From Echinometra lucunter (lineage: Eukaryota > Echinodermata > Echinoidea > Camarodonta > Echinometridae): a stretch of 64,000 bases of DNA. The position numbers were made by a program, and so were the translations under genes. The stretch spans positions 1,797,707 through 1,861,706 of the forward strand of contig CM057160.1 in NCBI GenBank assembly GCA_029962745.1, written 5' to 3'. Positions 1 through 12,185 of the stretch are shown in pieces (position 1 is the first letter of the stretch; each line of letters opens with the position of its first letter). Below the pieces are notes generated by a model. That model was not told the origin of the DNA. It saw only the letters and a list, made by a program, of their open reading frames with translations, and ran no database searches.

Positions 1-326
1 ATCGTTGAGCGCGAGAATGAAGATTTGCCGGTGATAAGTACGATGATGTAGCTCGATGAAATGAGGGGTTGAACTCGACTTTCATGCTGCAGTTCGCTTG
101 ATTAACGCTAATTAATTCATCGACGACGAACCAGGGGCAGAAAGTGTGCTCTATCGTAAAATATCAATTTGAAACGAGGAGAAAAGGAAAATCGGAAGAT
201 GAGGGGGAGAGAGAGGGGGAGATAAAGGGGAAAAATGAGATTAGAATCTGTTAACGCATCCATAAAACATAAGGCAAATGTGAATGCATCGTACTGATAT
301 TTTGACATGATAGAGAGAAAAAAAAT

Positions 327-361
<35 letters not shown>

Positions 362-746
362 GGGGGGGGGGGGGAGGTTAAGATGAGAGTTGGATCTGTG
401 GAGAAAGCAAGGCGGAATGGAGTTATGCGATTCGTTGGAAGCAGCTAACCGCGTGAGGTGGGGCACAAGAGGGGTAATAATCAGCGATGGGTAAGCGATG
501 GTAAATCCAAAAAGCGAGTTAAACAAATATAGAGATTTCCCTTTGAATGAAGGTCGGAAAAGAGGATATTCACGAAAAACAAAACAAAACAAAGTTTACT
601 TCTGTATGATAACAGCTTAGGTTTTGAAGACTGTTTCAGTTGTGGGGGTATTAGCAAGTAAAAACGAATTGATCATGCATGGAAAGAAGGGGATTATGGG
701 TGAAAATTCATGGAGAAGGAGGTGGAATGTTGAGACTGAGAAAGGA

Positions 747-781
<35 letters not shown>

Positions 782-808
782 TAAAAGAAGTGAAAGAGAG
801 AGAGAGAA
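1..808. other. Left flank, non-coding, without a second allele copy
   Basis: This stretch precedes the part of contig 1 that recurs in contig 2. It holds two GA/G-rich tracts and otherwise AT-rich sequence. The open frames here are reverse reads of GA tracts (Ser/Leu-rich on the minus strand) and do not look like protein. I see no exon, RNA gene or transposon end. Confidence 0.6.
328..374. repeat. (GA)n tract followed by a G run
   Basis: A perfect GA dinucleotide run passes directly into about fifteen consecutive G. Purine-only tracts of this type can form triplexes and often cause sequencing or assembly errors. Confidence 0.9.
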
Positions 809-813
809 GAAAA
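744..813. repeat. GA-rich microsatellite at the limit of allelic overlap
   Basis: This imperfect GA tract lies where contig 2 (starting at 12186) begins to match contig 1 (from 809). Contig 2 therefore starts at the edge of this repeat, which probably stopped its assembly. Confidence 0.8.
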
Positions 814-1544
814 GATATTCAGTGGTTTGGGAAGTGGGGGAAATAATGCGGTAGTGATGAAAGTAAGATTTAATTTGGTATACGTCAGACTGGGCGACAA
901 TGGATTCCTAAAAAATGCACGTTGAGCGACAAAAGAAGTTTAACGCCATTCATAAGATACAGCGGGCCCGTCAAAATAGGACTGCCTTTAGGTGCGTAAT
1001 ATGTAGATAGATACAGCATGGTTGCCCATTGATGAACATAAATATACAAAGCAAAGAGCCAAAAGAGAAAATAGATGGAGGAAATATACAAGTCAAAGAA
1101 GGATTACGTGCATGAAATTGACTCTGGTTTTTGTATAAAATCGTTGAGCCTCTATTCTCTCTACTCAGTCATTTACAGAGACTATACACCATACAAACAT
1201 CTCACTGTGACCGATCAAAGTAGGATTTAAAGTTATGGTTGATATTGGAGTATTATAGCAATAAATGAAAACTACAAGACATTGACTAAAACAAGGAAAT
1301 AGAACTTAGAAAACTATCAAAATGCTGTTTTATGTTTCACATGGATCTTTAGCTGGATAACTTTAGTTTCAGTTTTTCTTCATACTGAAGAAAAGAAAGC
1401 GCTGGAAATTGAGGAATATGATACCTGCTGAGGGCATGCCTCCGTCGTGCGCCTGTCGTGAGAAAAAAAGACAAATATTGAGGATACCATAGCTTCGCCT
1501 AGGATATATTAAGGATCTTAAAAGAGTAAAGAGGTGAACGCGGG

Positions 1545-1928
1545 ATGGCGGGACAGACTCATCTTTGGCCCCTTCTCAGTATCAGGAGACGGTCTTCGAG
1601 CATCGATCACCAGCAGAGCTGTACAAATAGATGGCTGTTTTTCTCACGGTGCCTAATCGAAATGATTCCATTCTCTTTCGATATGTTTACCCATACTTGT
1701 ATGTTAACCCTTGTTCATCTTCGTTATATGATGGTTGTGTTTCTTTCTTCTTGTTTTTCTTTGAATTCCTGTGTTGAGCAATATGTTCCCCTTCTAGCCG
1801 TGACCTATCGACTGTCCCCGAGGGGCTGCGACCTAGAGTGTCCTGAAGTAAACTTATTGAGGGTGAAGGAAGAGAATAAAGAATTAAATGAAAAAGAAAT
1901 GACTAGGCAGGATGACACAGAGTACTGA
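1545..1928 (+). other. 127-codon ORF with allele-preserved frame, unrecognised
   Basis: An ATG-initiated frame opens in a moderately GC-rich patch and ends near EMTRQDDTEY. The other allele (12917-13279) lacks 21 nt near the start, so seven codons are lost in frame. The only other difference I see is one Met-to-Leu change, and the frame stays open. The sequence has a hydrophobic middle and a charged C-terminus and resembles no family I know. It may be a chance frame in an untranslated exon, because flanking splice sites and the Kozak context are unremarkable. Confidence 0.2.
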
Positions 1929-2478
1929 AAGAAACACAAAGAAAGGAATAACATTGTTATTGCACAAGACGTTATAACAGATTTATGATGATAAATTAGC
2001 AGCGTTAATTCTTTGTTCATCGTATAACGGATGTAGAGATAAACAGGAAGAACGAAATGGAATGAAATTGTGATTTATGATGCTGATAGCATGTAGTACA
2101 TAATACAAATGAGCAATAAAGCACCTTCTTTATTATTCATTAAGAGTAGAGAAAATGCAGAGAAATAGATTCCGGATACACACTGAATACCATTTCGGAT
2201 CCTTTATCATTAATTTTTCATTTAAAATCAACTGAAATCTGATGTTCATGATGGTTCTAATAGTCTCGAGAGACTTAGACTTCGAATGAACTATATAATT
2301 TCAAGCCATGTCCACAAAGAATTCTAAGTAGAAGTGTATGATTGAAGGAATATTGTTATAGACGTTGCTTTGTTATGGAGGTATATACGGCATGTTTTTC
2401 CGTGCTCACCCATCCGTTCTGGAAAGCAGCTATTATATCCAAGCAAAGTGGTTGGTGGATGGGGCATTCTGAAAAAGA

Positions 2479-2492
2479 AACACACACACACA
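2479..2492. repeat. Short (CA)n allele
   Basis: About seven CA units. The same site in contig 2 (13825-13880) is roughly four times longer and contains an internal CG run. Confidence 0.85.
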
Positions 2493-3114
2493 GAATTTTG
2501 CTTCTTGTTCATACCACCATCATTATTGTGATGTCCTCATCATTGTTTTTGTTTTTGTTTGTTTGTTTTTGTTTGATTTCCTTTTCTTTGTGTGAGCATC
2601 AGCATCTTATTCTCTTATTGTTGTGTATTTTCCAAGTCTTCGTAGGCACAATTTGGAACAATTTTTTTCTAAGGGATCCACAAATTAAAATTAAAAGTAC
2701 TGCTTTGTATTGATCCCCCCATTTCCTCAGAATTTAAGAAATTCTTTTAATATTTCATTCTAATAATTTATTTATGTGTACAGTGTAATTGTGTACTTTT
2801 TAAAAGATAAAATGAATTCGTAAATATATTTTCTCATATCTTCTGTAATAATACTTGTAATGCAAATTTTTTGTTTTTTCTGTTGGAAATTAAATAAATA
2901 CGAAATGAATTAAATTGACTTATGCCGATGACGATAAATGGCAATCGATATTGATGTTTTGATGTTTTGATGATAATGCTGTTACGGCAGAATTTTAGTT
3001 CAGTGGATTTGATTCGATTTATTGCTAGTTATAATTGTTATCGCAATGGCCAAACTTGTAGAAACCAAATATCTGCCTTTGAAAATGATTACTGGGAGCA
3101 AGGTAACCATTCCA

Positions 3115-3262
3115 GGGGCCCGTTTCATAAAACTTGTTATAAGTAACATTTGCCACATTTCTATGACAAATTTTCTCTCAGCCAGTCAGATGCAAGGATT
3201 TCAGTAGCTTTTAACAGTTATTGCAACTTGTTATTTATAACAAGTTTTATGAAACGGGGCCC
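3115..3262. mobile_element. Fold-back MITE with GGGCCCGTTTCATAAAAC termini
   Basis: The left end reads GGGGCCCGTTTCATAAAACT and the right end is its near-perfect inverted complement (AGTTTTATGAAACGGGGCCC). The inverted repeats span about 27 bp and enclose a roughly 90-bp AT-rich centre. There is no coding capacity. This is a non-autonomous inverted-repeat element. Both alleles carry it (second copy 14503-14649), so insertion predates the haplotype split. The transposase superfamily cannot be assigned because no clear target duplication is visible. Confidence 0.75.
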
Positions 3263-3738
3263 AGAAGTATCATTATACAATTTCTATGTCTCAAAATTCT
3301 CTGAGGGGAAAGAGTTCTCAGTTTTTGACCGAGCAGGTGGAAGGTGGAAGGCGTGGAGGTTGGTCACGAGTACATTTGTACTGTGCAAAGGTTTTAAAAA
3401 TTTGATTTTCTTTTTGAAGGAAAGAGAGGGGAGTAGGTGTTCCTTGCTCCCCTTGATCTGCCAGTGGAGTATTTTATTGGAAAGGGAACTATAAAAAAGT
3501 AAATGTATGATCAACGTGTAAGCGCCTTTTATTGTTTCGCGCCATTTAGAAAAAAATCTGTGATGTCATACAAATAATGTGAATTATCCTCCTGTTTTTT
3601 ATAAGTTTAGATGTTTATTGGTATTGTTCATCACGTTCATGCAAGGGTAATTGCAGTATTTATACGGTAAAGTTATGAAAACAAGCATGAATACATTCAC
3701 TCGGAGAAAACAATTTAATAAATATTTTGCTGGAAAAC

Positions 3739-3768
3739 ATCAACAACAACAACAACAACAACAACAAA
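3739..3768. repeat. (CAA)n microsatellite
   Basis: About ten CAA units. The contig 2 allele near 15119-15140 is shorter and continues into a longer A run. Confidence 0.85.
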
Positions 3769-5270
3769 AATAGACATATCTGGCATTGATAAAAGTGCGT
3801 ATACAATTTTTTTTTTAAATCTGAATATTTGGTTGTAAAATAATTTGTAAATATGCAAAAGCAAAAGGGCATCAAATAGAAATAATTTCGATCTAATTCA
3901 AACTATTAGTTAACAACAGCTAGAAAACAACGGATAAATTTTGCATAAGTTTTATGAAGGCCTGTTGTCTTTTGCAGATTACAGCCGCACAACCACGTAA
4001 TATTACACGTCTTATTGTATTATCTCTAGAACTATTGAATGATATGCAGTAATTGTTTTCTGCATAATTATTCTCTATGTCAAATAATAATCATTGCGGT
4101 ATTGTAAAGTCTCTTTACCAAAAGCAAAAAAGGAAATCTAACGTTACAATCTGCATTTTCCATTATAAAGAATCCGCCTTGCAGATTCTGTCTCTGTAGT
4201 TATTCTTATAAACAACTTTGCTTTGAAGAATACGGAGTTGAATATGCTTTTGTATTTCTTTGAAGATCGTGAATCTCATGATAATGGCAAGGACTTTTCG
4301 TAAAGCCATCTAATCATTCGTGGATAATAAAAGTGATTAAGAACGCTATAGCATATCCAACAAATGATAAACGAGAAAATCCCATCATCGTGTTGATATT
4401 TGCACAATTCATCCATGCTTATATCTTGAAGGCATTAAGTTTTTTGCTGAAAGAAGAGAAACTATATACATTTATCTAGTTTACCATATAATATTAACTC
4501 GTAAAAAGGTAGTTACAGCTTACAATCTATTATTCATAACATTAACACAATCAATGGACAAAATGAATGTTTCTTCGAAATGAAAAAAAAAATGCGTAAA
4601 GTCTCGTAATTTATGAGTTCTTGTAAACGTTTGTTAGATTAATTTCTACTTTTACTAGTGATCTGTTTGTAACTTTATACCAAGATGATTACAACAAATC
4701 AGAATTCACTCTACAACCAAGGAAAGCGGACATGACTCGAAAATATTTGCCTTTCGATTGATGGACCCCACTTGAATTAGTATGAGAGAAGCCAGCGACT
4801 CAAAAACACAATCGGGGCCTTCTTGGCTTACGGCTAGGCATATCACCGTAATATTACACGTACGTCTTACTTGCTCTTATACTGACATTTTTTCCTTCAT
4901 CATCCATGGATGAATTATCATATATTAATTGAACTGTTATGAATTTTGTCAATTACAGAACATGAATCAAAAGTAGATCTTGAGAGACTTATATATTTTT
5001 TCGTCGGCTTTTATCTTTTTTAAAAAAATACTATTTTGTCATCGTTGTCTTCGTCGTTGTTGTTAGTGTTGTTAATGTTAGGCCTATTGTTATGATTTCA
5101 TCATGTCGGAAAAGTTCATTATCTTAGAACCCTTTAATCATAAAAATGTGCCGCTCTAATTTTTTCTCCAAATTTCATCACGTCCTAAGGTGGGGAGGGG
5201 CACCCTACTTCCAAACCCATACACTCTAAAAACAAACTAGTTAAAATGACTAGATTAAGGGTCAGTTGAG

Positions 5271-5326
5271 TGCAATCAAAATGTTTACCCATTTTACTAA
5301 AATGTAAACCCCACTAGTTGATTGCA
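5271..5326. repeat. 56-nt hairpin, possible fold-back element core
   Basis: The outer arms TGCAATCAA and TTGATTGCA pair exactly. Inside them GTTTACCCATTTTA pairs imperfectly with TAAAATGTAAAC. The left flank ACACTCTAAAAA resembles termini common in small inverted-repeat elements. It may be a degraded MITE or a chance palindrome. Confidence 0.45.
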
Positions 5327-6327
5327 ATTCATGAGTGAAAAAAAAAAATCTATATTTTTCAGCGGGGGTCGCTTATTTCACATAAGAAAAATTACATTTT
5401 TAAAAATCAGTTTTATGGTCGAACTACTACTTACGTGTTTACAATTGAATTACTATCAACTTCTTGTCCAAGTATATAAAGAGGGGACTCATTTCCTCCT
5501 AAATTTATGTCTTGAAAATTTATTTTACAGAGTGGTGCATTTTGATGAGATATTAAGTTTTTATTACCATAGAGTCTATGTCAGATTCACTTTATTTGCA
5601 TATACTTGTTTCATTTCAATGTATAGTTCCATATTGGTAAGAAATGAAGGATTACTGCAAAATAACATGGTTTTGCGCGGCATGTAGGGAATCGGCTATC
5701 AACAGATCAATTACCAGCTAGTACATCCCAGGATTCTGCTTCTAATGAGATATGATCTTTGATATTCAATCATGATCCTCGGTATGATTCGATGATAAAC
5801 TATGAGATATGATTTAAAAAAAAAACATTGAGATAGAATTTTAATTACCAATTTAACTTTGTAAATTGAGATGACTGAAAAAAAGAGAAAAAAAAAACGG
5901 AGAAAGAGAGAATTCTATGAACGGTATGATAAGAGATTATCAAGCCCCCTGCTGTTAATGTACTTTTCACTTTTCTGAAAGATTCTAGAAGAGGATGAAT
6001 TATTTATAAATCGATCATTAATCTCCAGAAAATTAACTTGGAAGCAGGATCAGGTGTGATTAAGTGATTATCATTATAATGTGAAAACAAGTTTCAGGTT
6101 CCGTTGGAGAGTGACGTAGACAAAACTACAGGCAATAAACGAATAGACGATGTGTTTAGATATAAAATATAACAGTTTTTGTTTTCATTTATTCTCTTTC
6201 TGTCTCTTTCTCCCTCTGTTATTCTCTCTCTATCTTTCAATCCTAGATCCTTCCGACATCGTAAGCCGAATGTTGCTCCAAGCAAGGCAGTAGCCGGGAG
6301 TTATCTCCGAGAAAAATCTTGACAAGT

Positions 6328-6737
6328 GGGTATATCTGGATGTCTATCTGTTCAGTCGATAAGTATGTGATAAACTGGGTGATCCCCCCAATAATCCCTA
6401 TGTTCATCCCTAAGAGTACACGATGTCCCCTGGTCGTATACTTGCACAATTCTTTACGCATGGGACTGAAGGGATTCTACAATGCAAAGCGGGAAGGATC
6501 ATAAAACTGAAACTGAAGGTGTTTCTTGAAAGTGGAAAGTAATATTTTGGACGTGACAAAGATTAAGGACATTGGTGCATTCAGCAAATCATTACCGATA
6601 TTAGGGTCCATGACCAAGATGATGTGCTCTTGAAATGAAGAGAAAAATGGTCCAACAAGAGCGTATGCAATGTATCGAATTATACTTTTGGGCAATTTTG
6701 TGCCAAATCATGGGGTATATCTGGATGTCTATCTGTT
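6328..6737 (+). repeat. 25-bp direct repeat flanking about 360 bp
   Basis: GGGTATATCTGGATGTCTAT followed by CTGTT occurs at 6328-6352 and again at 6713-6737. In contig 2 the first copy (near 17700) is intact and the second (near 18086) has diverged. The intervening DNA has no transposon ends I can see. Confidence 0.5.
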
Positions 6738-7986
6738 TGGCTAATCGTGCGCCCTTGTTACTGCAAACTGAACAAAAATGACCCGTGGTATACTAGGCAT
6801 CTTATACTTTCGCAAAAGTTGTTGGTTACGATAAATTGTACTAAAGTTTGCCTTTTTAAAAAACCAATCCTGTGAAGGCAATGTGCGCGTAGGACCCCAA
6901 GTCATACTGACTTCCTAGGATAGAATCTAATATGAGTGAACTCGTCATCATGAATCATATTATGCATAGACAATACGAATGAAAAAAATGTGAACTTGGT
7001 GAAAGCATGTCTACAAGATTATAAGTGCATTAGCACTATTATTGCTAGTGACATAATTCACACACGTGCCATGTCATAAGGTTCTGCAGACAACAACATC
7101 ATTAATGTTGCGATCGGGAAAGAAAGACGCTGTAACCTTTTGGTAGTCTAGTCTAATCTACCTTTTTATAAATCCATGACCAAGTACCCTCAGAAGAAAG
7201 CTCAAAACAGCAGGTCTCCTGGTTTATCACCTTTCGAAGAAGAATTCTGTCTTTTAGCCTGAAAGGTAATATATATATATATATTTTAAAAACAGCAATG
7301 AAGTTTCATGACCAACAATTTTTGTTGGTAGTTTTGCTCTCCAAAACTTCAAAAGGTCAATCGATATGCTTATATAGATCATGAGAAAAATGTGGAAAAA
7401 TCTGTATTCAACTTTCTCTCATGAATTTCGAAATCATTCGCATCAAAAAAGTTAACCTTGAAATCAGAATAAAAAGAAGCAAGATGGAGAGTCACGAAGG
7501 ATGATCGGTAAACAAGGAGAGGAACAGAAAGCTTGAGAAAGAAAAACCACAGCGGAAAAGAGAGGATGTGTTCGGTAAGTGTGTGGATCTTAACGATCTG
7601 ACAATAAGATATATCGATTGGGCCTTTAAAGCTGATTTCTTTAACCCTACCGACCTTGCTTTTTTTCGGATTCCTATAGGAGTGTATTGACCGTAGGAGA
7701 GGATTTGAGAGTGGAGAAGTCCCCGTCGGTCCAGCGAGACTTGGAGAGCCAAATCACAACATCTTCAAACCATTCCTGACAACACTTCAACCTGCTGAAT
7801 TTGAAAGTGTTTGAGGGTGAGATGTGCTCTGGCGTTTGTTTGGTACTTGCGAAATGTCTTGTCCTCCGAGTTAGTATACCCCCCCCCCCCCAGCTTCTCC
7901 TTCATCGTTTTAGCCGTCTCCTTCTCTATCTCCTTCTGTTGTCTTCCTGTTATTTTACACGTTTTCTTACCTAATACAGCAGCTCT

Positions 7987-8028
7987 CCCTCTCTCCTCTG
8001 TCTGTCTGCTTGTCTGTCTGTCTGTCTG

Positions 8029-8076
<48 letters not shown>

Positions 8077-8132
8077 TCTGGCATTATTATTATTATTATC
8101 ATTGTTATTATGTTGTTGTTGTTATTATTAAA
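7987..8132. repeat. Compound CTGT/CT/CA/TTA microsatellite
   Basis: Tetranucleotide CTGT units run into CT, then CA, then TTA and TTG units. The second allele (19321-19566) is about 100 bp longer, mostly from extra TTA units. The long open frames here (repeat-coded Leu, Ile or Asn runs) are artefacts of the repeat. Confidence 0.9.
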
Positions 8133-9240
8133 CATTCACCAGTGAAAAGCATATTTCCGAATGGACAATGAACACTTAATTTCAATTTCAATTTCAATTT
8201 CAATTCCAGTTTAAGATGGCATGTATTTGTTTTGCGTTTCTTGTTTCTTCTGTTTTGGAAAATTAGTTCTTCTTCCTTCTGCTTTCCTCTCGTCTTTAGT
8301 TCTTGAAATTATAATTGTTTCTCCCTCCTTGCTTATGTTTACTGACTGTGTGTAACTAACTTACATTTCCTAAATCGACAAATTTTCAGTTTCGGTGACA
8401 CGTCTCGCCTCCTGCTGCTGTTCCTTGTTACTAATCTCTTTCTTTCTATCATTTTTTTCTAACAATGATCTACCCCCATAATCATATTCTCTTCCAAAAT
8501 GTGAATGCAATTTTAAAAGAGGAATTTTGATAAAATTATACACTCTAGCTGATTTCCATGATCCAAGATTACAACCCCAAAAAACCCGTCTTATACTCGT
8601 CATTTCTAACCTATATTCAAGTAATTCTTGTAACTCTTTCTTTGTCTGAGTTTCTCTCTCTTTTTTTTTACATTCTGCTTTTTTCTATTCCTCTCACAAT
8701 AAAATCCACTTCTGTCATCTATCAGGATTCCGTTTTGTTTAAGCTGTTGAAATACTTGAAATGTTTATAAGAAATATAATTTTCACTTTCGACTATTTTT
8801 TTTTTTTTGGGGGGGGGTGCCCAAAAAGGTTTTAATTGAAAGTTGTATCCATCTTATTTAATCATATTCACGTAAACTTCTCTTTAAAAATGCGCAAGTA
8901 ATGTTTTTTGATGAAATTACGCGGATGAGTAAATTCCATCACCAATGCACCCAAAAACTGTTACGAAGACTTTGTTTTCACTCATCATTTTATGCTATTC
9001 CCCTTCTTAGAATTATCATATAGATCAATGGAGTGTGGTAACACTATAAATACATAATAATTTTGGAAACGCATATGTTTTTATTGTATAGTTTGTTCAA
9101 CCCTCCAAACATTATATTTTTTTTTATACATTGCAGCATTTTGTAATAAATATGGTACACAGACTTGTATTTTCGTAGTACTAAGAAATCTGGTAAATAG
9201 AATAGAGAATGTTAGAGAGGGAGAGAGGTAGAATGCAAGC

Positions 9241-9820
9241 AGCGTTGACATAGGCAAGCAAGCAGTCAGACGACGGCTCACTGGCTCGGAACAAAACTCG
9301 CTCTCCGTCGTTTCCCGCGCAAACCAAACTCTCGTATCAAAACACTTCATCGTCTGGGTACACAGCGGCTCGATGCACGGCGCTGCCACTCGCTGCGGGC
9401 CCAAGGTGTTGTTCGAAGCGCCATTTTTACATAATCTAATACAATATTCAGAGGTAGCTAGAGAAGCGTGTTCGAATTGCCATCGGATGGGAGAGAAGTC
9501 CCGCAAAAACACTGTAACTGTATCCTTTACGCTCACATTGATTTCCAGAAAGCATAGAAAAACGAAACAAAAGTTAGAGAAAAGTCAAAACAGCTACAGC
9601 ACCTCCATAGCAAGCCACAGTCTGTATACTTTGAGGGTAGAGAGAAAAAAGAATAAAAAGGAAAATCGTCAGTAGAAAAAAGGCTCGTTTCAATTTCTTT
9701 ACAACTGACATACTGAAAATCGTTATCGAATCTTCATCAAGAAAACTAAACTTGAGGAAAGTCTACGATGATTCATTAACAGAAGAGCAGGAGTTAGTCT
9801 AGCCGTAACGTCCGCAGTCA
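9241..9820. other. Near-invariant block C1 (haplotype 1)
   Basis: By eye, only one substitution and one homopolymer-length difference separate these 580 bp from 20670-21248, while flanking DNA shows frequent differences. The first 200 bp are GC-rich for this window. Frames are open on both strands (plus from 9373, minus from 9536 down), but neither looks like a known protein and there is no obvious splice framing. A regulatory element or an untranslated exon is more likely. Confidence 0.5.
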
Positions 9821-10160
9821 GCTCTTTTTCTTGGCCTACAAACTGACTCTGATCGAACCGACGTTCGAGTCTGAATCACGTCTTTCGGATGGCAATAACA
9901 TAAAAGGTCGACGTAAACACATGTAATCATATCTGATTAATACATGTCTGTAAAACCCCAAAAACAAAAACAACAAAAACACCAACGGAATAACGCACAG
10001 TCATTTGAAATTAACTCTATACAACATTACATGACTAGTCTTCTTTAGGTCTCCAAGTGTCCTAAATTATGTTGTTAGCTTTTTTCTTTCTATCTTCTCT
10101 CATTTCATTTCCTTTTCCTCTCTTTACTTGTGATGATCTCTTCCCTTCTCCCCCTTTCTT

Positions 10161-10162
<2 letters not shown>

Positions 10163-10198
<36 letters not shown>
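10163..10198. repeat. (CT)n microsatellite
   Basis: Pure CT run. The contig 2 allele at 21592-21645 is longer and interrupted by one TTTC unit. Confidence 0.9.
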
Positions 10199-10201
<3 letters not shown>

Positions 10202-10450
10202 CTTTCCTTTGCATCATGCATGTATTTCTCATGTTCATCCTCTTTTAGCTCATCTTTCGCATTATATCATGAACGATCAAATTTTAAGTCCACCCTTTTA
10301 ACAGAGAGGTGGAAAATACGGTAATGTCGAAAATCTTAATGATTCAATCTTTTTCAAGCTTCCAAACTCAACACAAGCATAAAAAAGTGTCGTGGTATAT
10401 ATACGCACTTTCCGACCTATGTAAAACTTTATTCTCACTTCATATAATAT

Positions 10451-10881
10451 GAAAAAGTCATTACCTCAGCCGCCAATTCGTGAAATGAGACATCTAAAGC
10501 GACAAGGTCTTGCTGAAAAATTGCTGCGTGTCACTAAATGAAATTGCGTGGAAACCGCTTATCCATATTCATCAGAGAAAAACAAAAACTCATTCAATTT
10601 TCTCTTGCATTCATTATAGAAGGCCTCAACACCAAACCATAATTTCTCAACATGTTTCTGTGTCTGAGTAATGTTTACGTAATGACAGATTCGGGCAGCT
10701 GAGTAAAAACAAAAATATAGGTGACTGCGTGTGAAATCGTCAATGTATATAATTTCATTTATTACATTACATATGGATACCGGCAACAGCCATAAATAAG
10801 TCACGCCAAAATCTGAAATTCAAATATAATTTTCAGGGAGAAAATTCCAATAAAAGCAATGCTTTGCCCGACTTTAAAGTG
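10451..10881. other. Near-invariant block C2 (haplotype 1)
   Basis: I see no difference between these 431 bp and 21896-22326. Two short frames lie in or overlap it. One is plus-strand, ATG at 10449 to TGA at 10541 (30 codons, Arg/Lys/Leu-rich, ending RQGLAEKLLRVTK). The other is an 81-codon minus-strand frame, 10559-10804. Neither is recognisable. Identity of the whole block cannot distinguish coding from regulatory constraint or simple chance. Confidence 0.5.
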
Positions 10882-11252
10882 TGCGCGCATGGCGTTGCTT
10901 GTAGCGACGCCTCTGACTTCATACCAATTTACATACTTATCAAAAAGAGATAAAAACACTTTCATTGCGGCAAGCTTTAGAATCTAATGAAGAGCGAATA
11001 GGAGAGAGAGAGAGTGAGTTAAGTATATTGAAAGAAATAAATGTCAGCATTCTGAAAGGGGATGATGAAAAAGACAAATGAACTACAAATGCAACAACAA
11101 CAAAAACAACAGAACAAGCTTAATTAATTTTTTGATACATATCATTATGGTTCTGACTAATGAGTGTGAGAGAGAATGGGGCTTATGTTGATCTAATTAC
11201 TGGCGTTGGCAGAAATATGATGTTATTTTAAAAAATGCATTGGATACAAAAT

Positions 11253-11323
11253 CTGTTCGGAGCCAGAAGGGCATTAACTCACATGCTTTAACACATAGTT
11301 AATGCCCTTCTAGCTCTGAATAG
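11253..11323. other. 71-nt near-perfect hairpin, pre-miRNA-like or fold-back repeat
   Basis: The 5' arm CTGTTCGGAGCCAGAAGGGC continues through ATTAACT. It pairs over 27 positions with the 3' arm AGTTAATGCCCTTCTAGCTC plus TGAATAG, with one mismatch and two G-U pairs, around a 17-nt loop. Size and shape match an animal miRNA precursor, but a small fold-back transposon would look the same. The mature sequence matches no miRNA I can name with confidence. Confidence 0.4.
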
Positions 11324-11685
11324 ACAAAATGTGAAGAAGCTTTCCTCCTTAGTCTCTCAAAAGTCATCTTTTAATTAATACAAGATGGCACGAGTGGACC
11401 CTTGTTGAAAAATTGAATAAGATGTAAAATGCCAGATACTATTAAAAACAATACTCAGACATCATTGCTGAATCATCACACGGGTTATGTATAGGATTTT
11501 CAAAATGCGTCTTTACTTTGTTTCATAATTGAATAAAATCTGTGTTAGATATGAACATATTGTGTATTAGCCCCCAACAGGCGACCTTGGTATATTATTT
11601 AAAGGTAGAATGTAATCCTTATATAAATCTACTAACATTGACAAAATGTAATAGGCGTAGGTATTAACTTAATTAAAAAGGGCTC

Positions 11686-12185
11686 NNNNNNNNNNNNNNN
11701 NNNNNNNNNNNNNNNNNNNNNNNNNNNNNNNNNNNNNNNNNNNNNNNNNNNNNNNNNNNNNNNNNNNNNNNNNNNNNNNNNNNNNNNNNNNNNNNNNNNN
11801 NNNNNNNNNNNNNNNNNNNNNNNNNNNNNNNNNNNNNNNNNNNNNNNNNNNNNNNNNNNNNNNNNNNNNNNNNNNNNNNNNNNNNNNNNNNNNNNNNNNN
11901 NNNNNNNNNNNNNNNNNNNNNNNNNNNNNNNNNNNNNNNNNNNNNNNNNNNNNNNNNNNNNNNNNNNNNNNNNNNNNNNNNNNNNNNNNNNNNNNNNNNN
12001 NNNNNNNNNNNNNNNNNNNNNNNNNNNNNNNNNNNNNNNNNNNNNNNNNNNNNNNNNNNNNNNNNNNNNNNNNNNNNNNNNNNNNNNNNNNNNNNNNNNN
12101 NNNNNNNNNNNNNNNNNNNNNNNNNNNNNNNNNNNNNNNNNNNNNNNNNNNNNNNNNNNNNNNNNNNNNNNNNNNNNNNNNNNNN
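11686..12185. other. Assembly gap, 500 N
   Basis: Exactly 500 N, a placeholder size. Frames running through it are meaningless. The sequences on its two sides are not neighbours in the locus but overlapping alleles. Confidence 0.99.

Larger units (their letters stand above)
809..11685 (+). repeat. Allelic block A, copy 1 (contig 1)
   Basis: About 10.9 kb that recurs at 12186-23124 in the same order and orientation with scattered substitutions, homopolymer differences and small indels. It ends exactly at the 500-N gap, at the sequence GGGCTC, whose second copy (23124) runs on into the trinucleotide array. This pattern fits two haplotypes of one locus better than an old tandem duplication. Between the named features I see only AT-rich sequence with short shadow ORFs and no convincing exon, in particular in 3770-7240 and 8133-9080. 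Confidence 0.93.

Noticed and set aside
3996..4861. Repeated near-palindrome CGTAATATTACACGT at 3996 and 4847
   Set aside because: Too short and without supporting flanking similarity to define an element.
9081..9536. 151-codon minus ORF in block C1
   Set aside because: Kept between alleles only because the DNA is nearly invariant; the opposite strand is equally open and neither frame has a recognisable motif.
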